A program made the position numbers and the translations under genes. This document shows, in pieces, positions 6,353 to 7,071 of a stretch of 7,071 nt of DNA. The stretch spans positions 1 through 7,071 of the forward strand of contig PIVW01000308.1 of the NCBI GenBank assembly GCA_003353825.1, written 5' to 3'. Below the pieces are notes generated by a model. The model saw only the letters and a list, made by a program, of their open reading frames with translations. It had not been told where the DNA came from and did not search any database. Source of the DNA: Chloroflexota bacterium (GTDB lineage: Bacteria > Chloroflexota > Anaerolineae > J102). Positions within the stretch are counted from its first letter, which is position 1; every line of letters begins with the position of its first letter.

Positions 6353-6379
6353 AAAAAAACCTTGTCGCTATGGACAAGG
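6353..6379 (-). terminator. Intrinsic terminator of the cobalamin riboswitch, also covering the first Shine-Dalgarno
   Basis: In minus-strand sense, CCTTGTC (6379-6373), loop CATAGC, GACAAGG (6366-6360), then seven U (6359-6353) and at once ATG 6352. Two G-U and one A-U pair can extend the 7-bp stem into the U-tract. The 3' arm holds AAGG (6363-6360), the only ribosome site for the alpha-domain gene, and the U-tract is its 7-nt spacer. The same hairpin could therefore stop transcription and hide the start site. Confidence 0.82.
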
Positions 6380-6403
6380 CCTAGTGCTTTTCACAAGACC
6401 GGC

Positions 6404-6418
6404 CCCTGTCCACGCAGG
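6404..6418 (-). promoter_or_regulatory. Riboswitch switching hairpin (P13-like) and candidate antiterminator strand
   Basis: Minus strand CCTG (6418-6415), loop CGTGGA, CAGG (6408-6405) forms a short hairpin just after the aptamer. Its loop CGTG (6414-6411) is complementary to CACG (6470-6467) in the aptamer's P5 loop, matching the L5-L13 kissing interaction known for cobalamin riboswitches. GGACAGGG (6411-6404) can instead pair with CCTTGTCC (6379-6372), with seven Watson-Crick pairs and one G-U, which would break up the terminator. The two pairings share bases and exclude each other. Confidence 0.65.
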
Positions 6419-6430
6419 CTTCCGATGTTG

Positions 6431-6570
6431 TTACAGCTCCAGGTTTTCTGGCTTAGGCTACGGGTACGTGCCCCATGAGCCGTCACAGTTGCGGGACAGC
6501 GCCGGAATCTCGATCAATCGACCACCGGACTTCCCCCGATCATCGCAATCAGCGATGAAAAAAGCTGTAA
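6431..6570 (-). promoter_or_regulatory. Cobalamin riboswitch aptamer
   Basis: A class RF00174-like aptamer, read on the minus strand. P1 is closed by a perfect 8-bp pair TTACAGCT (6570-6563) with AGCTGTAA (6438-6431). Next comes a perfect hairpin CATCGC/GCGATG (6557-6541), then the conserved core GGGGAAGTCCGGTG, TTCCGGCGCTGTCCCGCAA, CTGTGACGG, and a P5 arm GGG-GCACGTA-CCC. The B12-box-like AGCCAGAAAACCTG (about 6453-6440) precedes the P1 3' strand. Cobalamin aptamers normally lower expression when they bind the vitamin, here of the import operon that follows. At 140 nt it lacks some peripheral arms of long adenosylcobalamin types, so I cannot tell which cobalamin form it prefers. Confidence 0.93.
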
Positions 6571-6596
6571 ATTTACGGTATCTAGTTTATGTTTAC

Positions 6597-6626
6597 AGTA
6601 TAGGTTGTCGTCGAAAACGATGTCAA
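6597..6626 (-). promoter_or_regulatory. Sigma70-type promoter of the cobalamin operon
   Basis: Minus-strand TTGACA (6626-6621), an 18-bp spacer and TATACT (6602-6597). The -35 box is a consensus match and the -10 box differs from TATAAT by one base. Transcription would start near 6590, about 20 nt before the aptamer's P1 strand, so the whole riboswitch lies in the leader. No other good promoter was seen in the operon. Confidence 0.75.
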
Positions 6627-6650
6627 GTTGACTGAATCATTTGCAACCAC

Positions 6651-6662
6651 TGGCTGCAGCCA
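6651..6662. promoter_or_regulatory. 12-bp palindrome upstream of the operon promoter
   Basis: TGGCTGCAGCCA is a perfect palindrome about 25 bp upstream of the -35 box, inside a looser dyad bounded by TTGC and GCAA (6641-6670) and with CCACTG repeated directly on either side (6647-6652, 6660-6665). It could be an activator or repressor site; there is no match to a known regulator that I can name. Confidence 0.3.
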
Positions 6663-6668
6663 CTGCGC

Positions 6669-6719
6669 AAAGAGCCTGCCTCCCGCCGACATGATCTGTC
6701 GGCGGGAGGCAGGTTCTTT
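6669..6719 (-). terminator. Long hairpin terminator between ftsH and the cobalamin operon
   Basis: Two 23-nt arms (6669-6691 and 6697-6719) pair around a 5-nt loop. The centre is GC-rich (CCTGCCTCCCGCCGACA) and the outer ends are AAAGA and TCTTT, giving a short U-run after the stem on either strand. As plus-strand RNA there is one G-U and all else is Watson-Crick; as minus-strand RNA that position is an A-C mismatch. It lies 66 nt after the ftsH stop and before the next promoter, so it most likely ends the ftsH transcript. The U-run is short, so efficiency is uncertain. Confidence 0.7.
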
Positions 6720-6784
6720 CGGAATTTGTGCGACCCTTACGAGAAGAGCGTGTTTCATTAGCACAAGCACCACGCAACACGTGT

Positions 6785-7071
6785 TTAGGCCGGAGCTGGA
6801 GCGGGCGGTGTTGCCGAACCCTTTTTTGTGGAAGAGCGAAAGTCTGGATCACTATCACGTGAGGGCGTTGTCGGTGGCGGGGCAGCAGGTGGTATATCGA
6901 GCGGTGGTAGTTCGCCATCCTCGGACAACGCTCTGAACTCCGCAGCCGTCAGTGATTCTCGATCCAGTAATGTTTGTGCGACCAATTCCAACATCTCACC
7001 ATGGGTTTGCAAAACCTGACGAGATTGTCGATAGCCTTCATCGACAATACGCCTCACTTCCCTGTCGTTCT
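6785..7071 (-). CDS. ftsH: ATP-dependent zinc metalloprotease FtsH, C-terminal end, runs off right edge
   Basis: Only the last 94 complete codons are in the window; the frame is open to base 7071. The segment NDREVRRIVDEGYRQSRQ, followed by VLQTHGEMLELVAQTLLDRESLTAAEFRAL, matches the helical end of the FtsH protease domain, where 'D-EV-R-I---Y--A--IL----L--LA--LLE-ETL---E' is conserved. After LSEDGELPPLD there is a 37-residue Pro/Ala/Ser-rich tail ending in PAPAPA; FtsH tails vary in length and are usually disordered. The AAA+ motifs and the HExxH zinc site lie outside the window. FtsH degrades membrane and regulatory proteins at the cytoplasmic membrane. It is separated from the cobalamin operon by a hairpin and a promoter, so it is a neighbour and not part of that system. 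Confidence 0.88.
   Translation of the reverse strand, partial: NDREVRRIVDEGYRQSRQVLQTHGEMLELVAQTLLDRESLTAAEFRALSEDGELPPLDIPPAAPPPTTPSRDSDPDFRSSTKKGSATPPAPAPA

Noticed and set aside
6608..6620. TCGT-CGAAA-ACGA dyad in the promoter spacer as an operator
   Set aside because: The arms are only 4 bp and such dyads are frequent by chance.
6384..6635. Plus-strand open frame of 83 codons across the control region
   Set aside because: It covers the cobalamin aptamer and promoter on the other strand; conserved RNA elements explain the sequence.

Overview
The window looks like Chloroflexota DNA (Anaerolineae/Caldilineae-like). This is inferred from the Thr/Pro-rich spacers and the short Ig-like domain that are common in secreted proteins of that phylum, together with a fused double-ATPase ECF transporter. 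No 16S or marker-level evidence is present, so the taxon is an inference. All genes that I can support lie on the minus strand, so the biological order runs from the right edge to the left edge.

Right edge (6785-7071): the C-terminal end of an FtsH-type AAA+ zinc metalloprotease, followed by a 23-bp-stem hairpin (6669-6719) that probably ends its transcript. Then comes a control region: a 12-bp palindrome (6651-6662), a good sigma70-type promoter (TTGACA, 18 bp, TATACT; 6597-6626), a cobalamin riboswitch aptamer (6431-6570) and an expression platform (6353-6418). The platform contains a kissing-loop hairpin, a candidate antiterminator strand and an intrinsic terminator whose U-tract touches the first ATG.

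The riboswitch leads an apparent six-gene operon. (1) 5339-6352: a secreted alpha/alpha-barrel protein with prenyltransferase/squalene-oxidase-like repeats, resembling the alpha domain of transcobalamin and intrinsic factor. (2) 4731-5303: a small secreted protein resembling the transcobalamin beta domain (DUF4430-like), with a PEP-CTERM sorting signal. (3) 3305-4624: a second beta-domain-like protein, extended by a Thr/Pro spacer, an Ig-like domain, another Pro-rich spacer and a C-terminal membrane helix. (4) 2156-3301: EcfT membrane component. (5) 459-2159: two ECF ATPases fused in one chain. (6) 1-392, running off the left edge: ECF substrate-binding S component.

Read together, the genes describe a cobalamin (or corrinoid) capture and import system. 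Surface proteins that correspond to the two halves of animal transcobalamin, made here as separate polypeptides, would bind the corrinoid outside the cell. A complete ECF importer would take it in, and the cobalamin riboswitch would shut the operon off when the vitamin is plentiful. The riboswitch and the ECF genes are strong calls. The alpha/beta capture role is an inference from domain resemblance and operon context.
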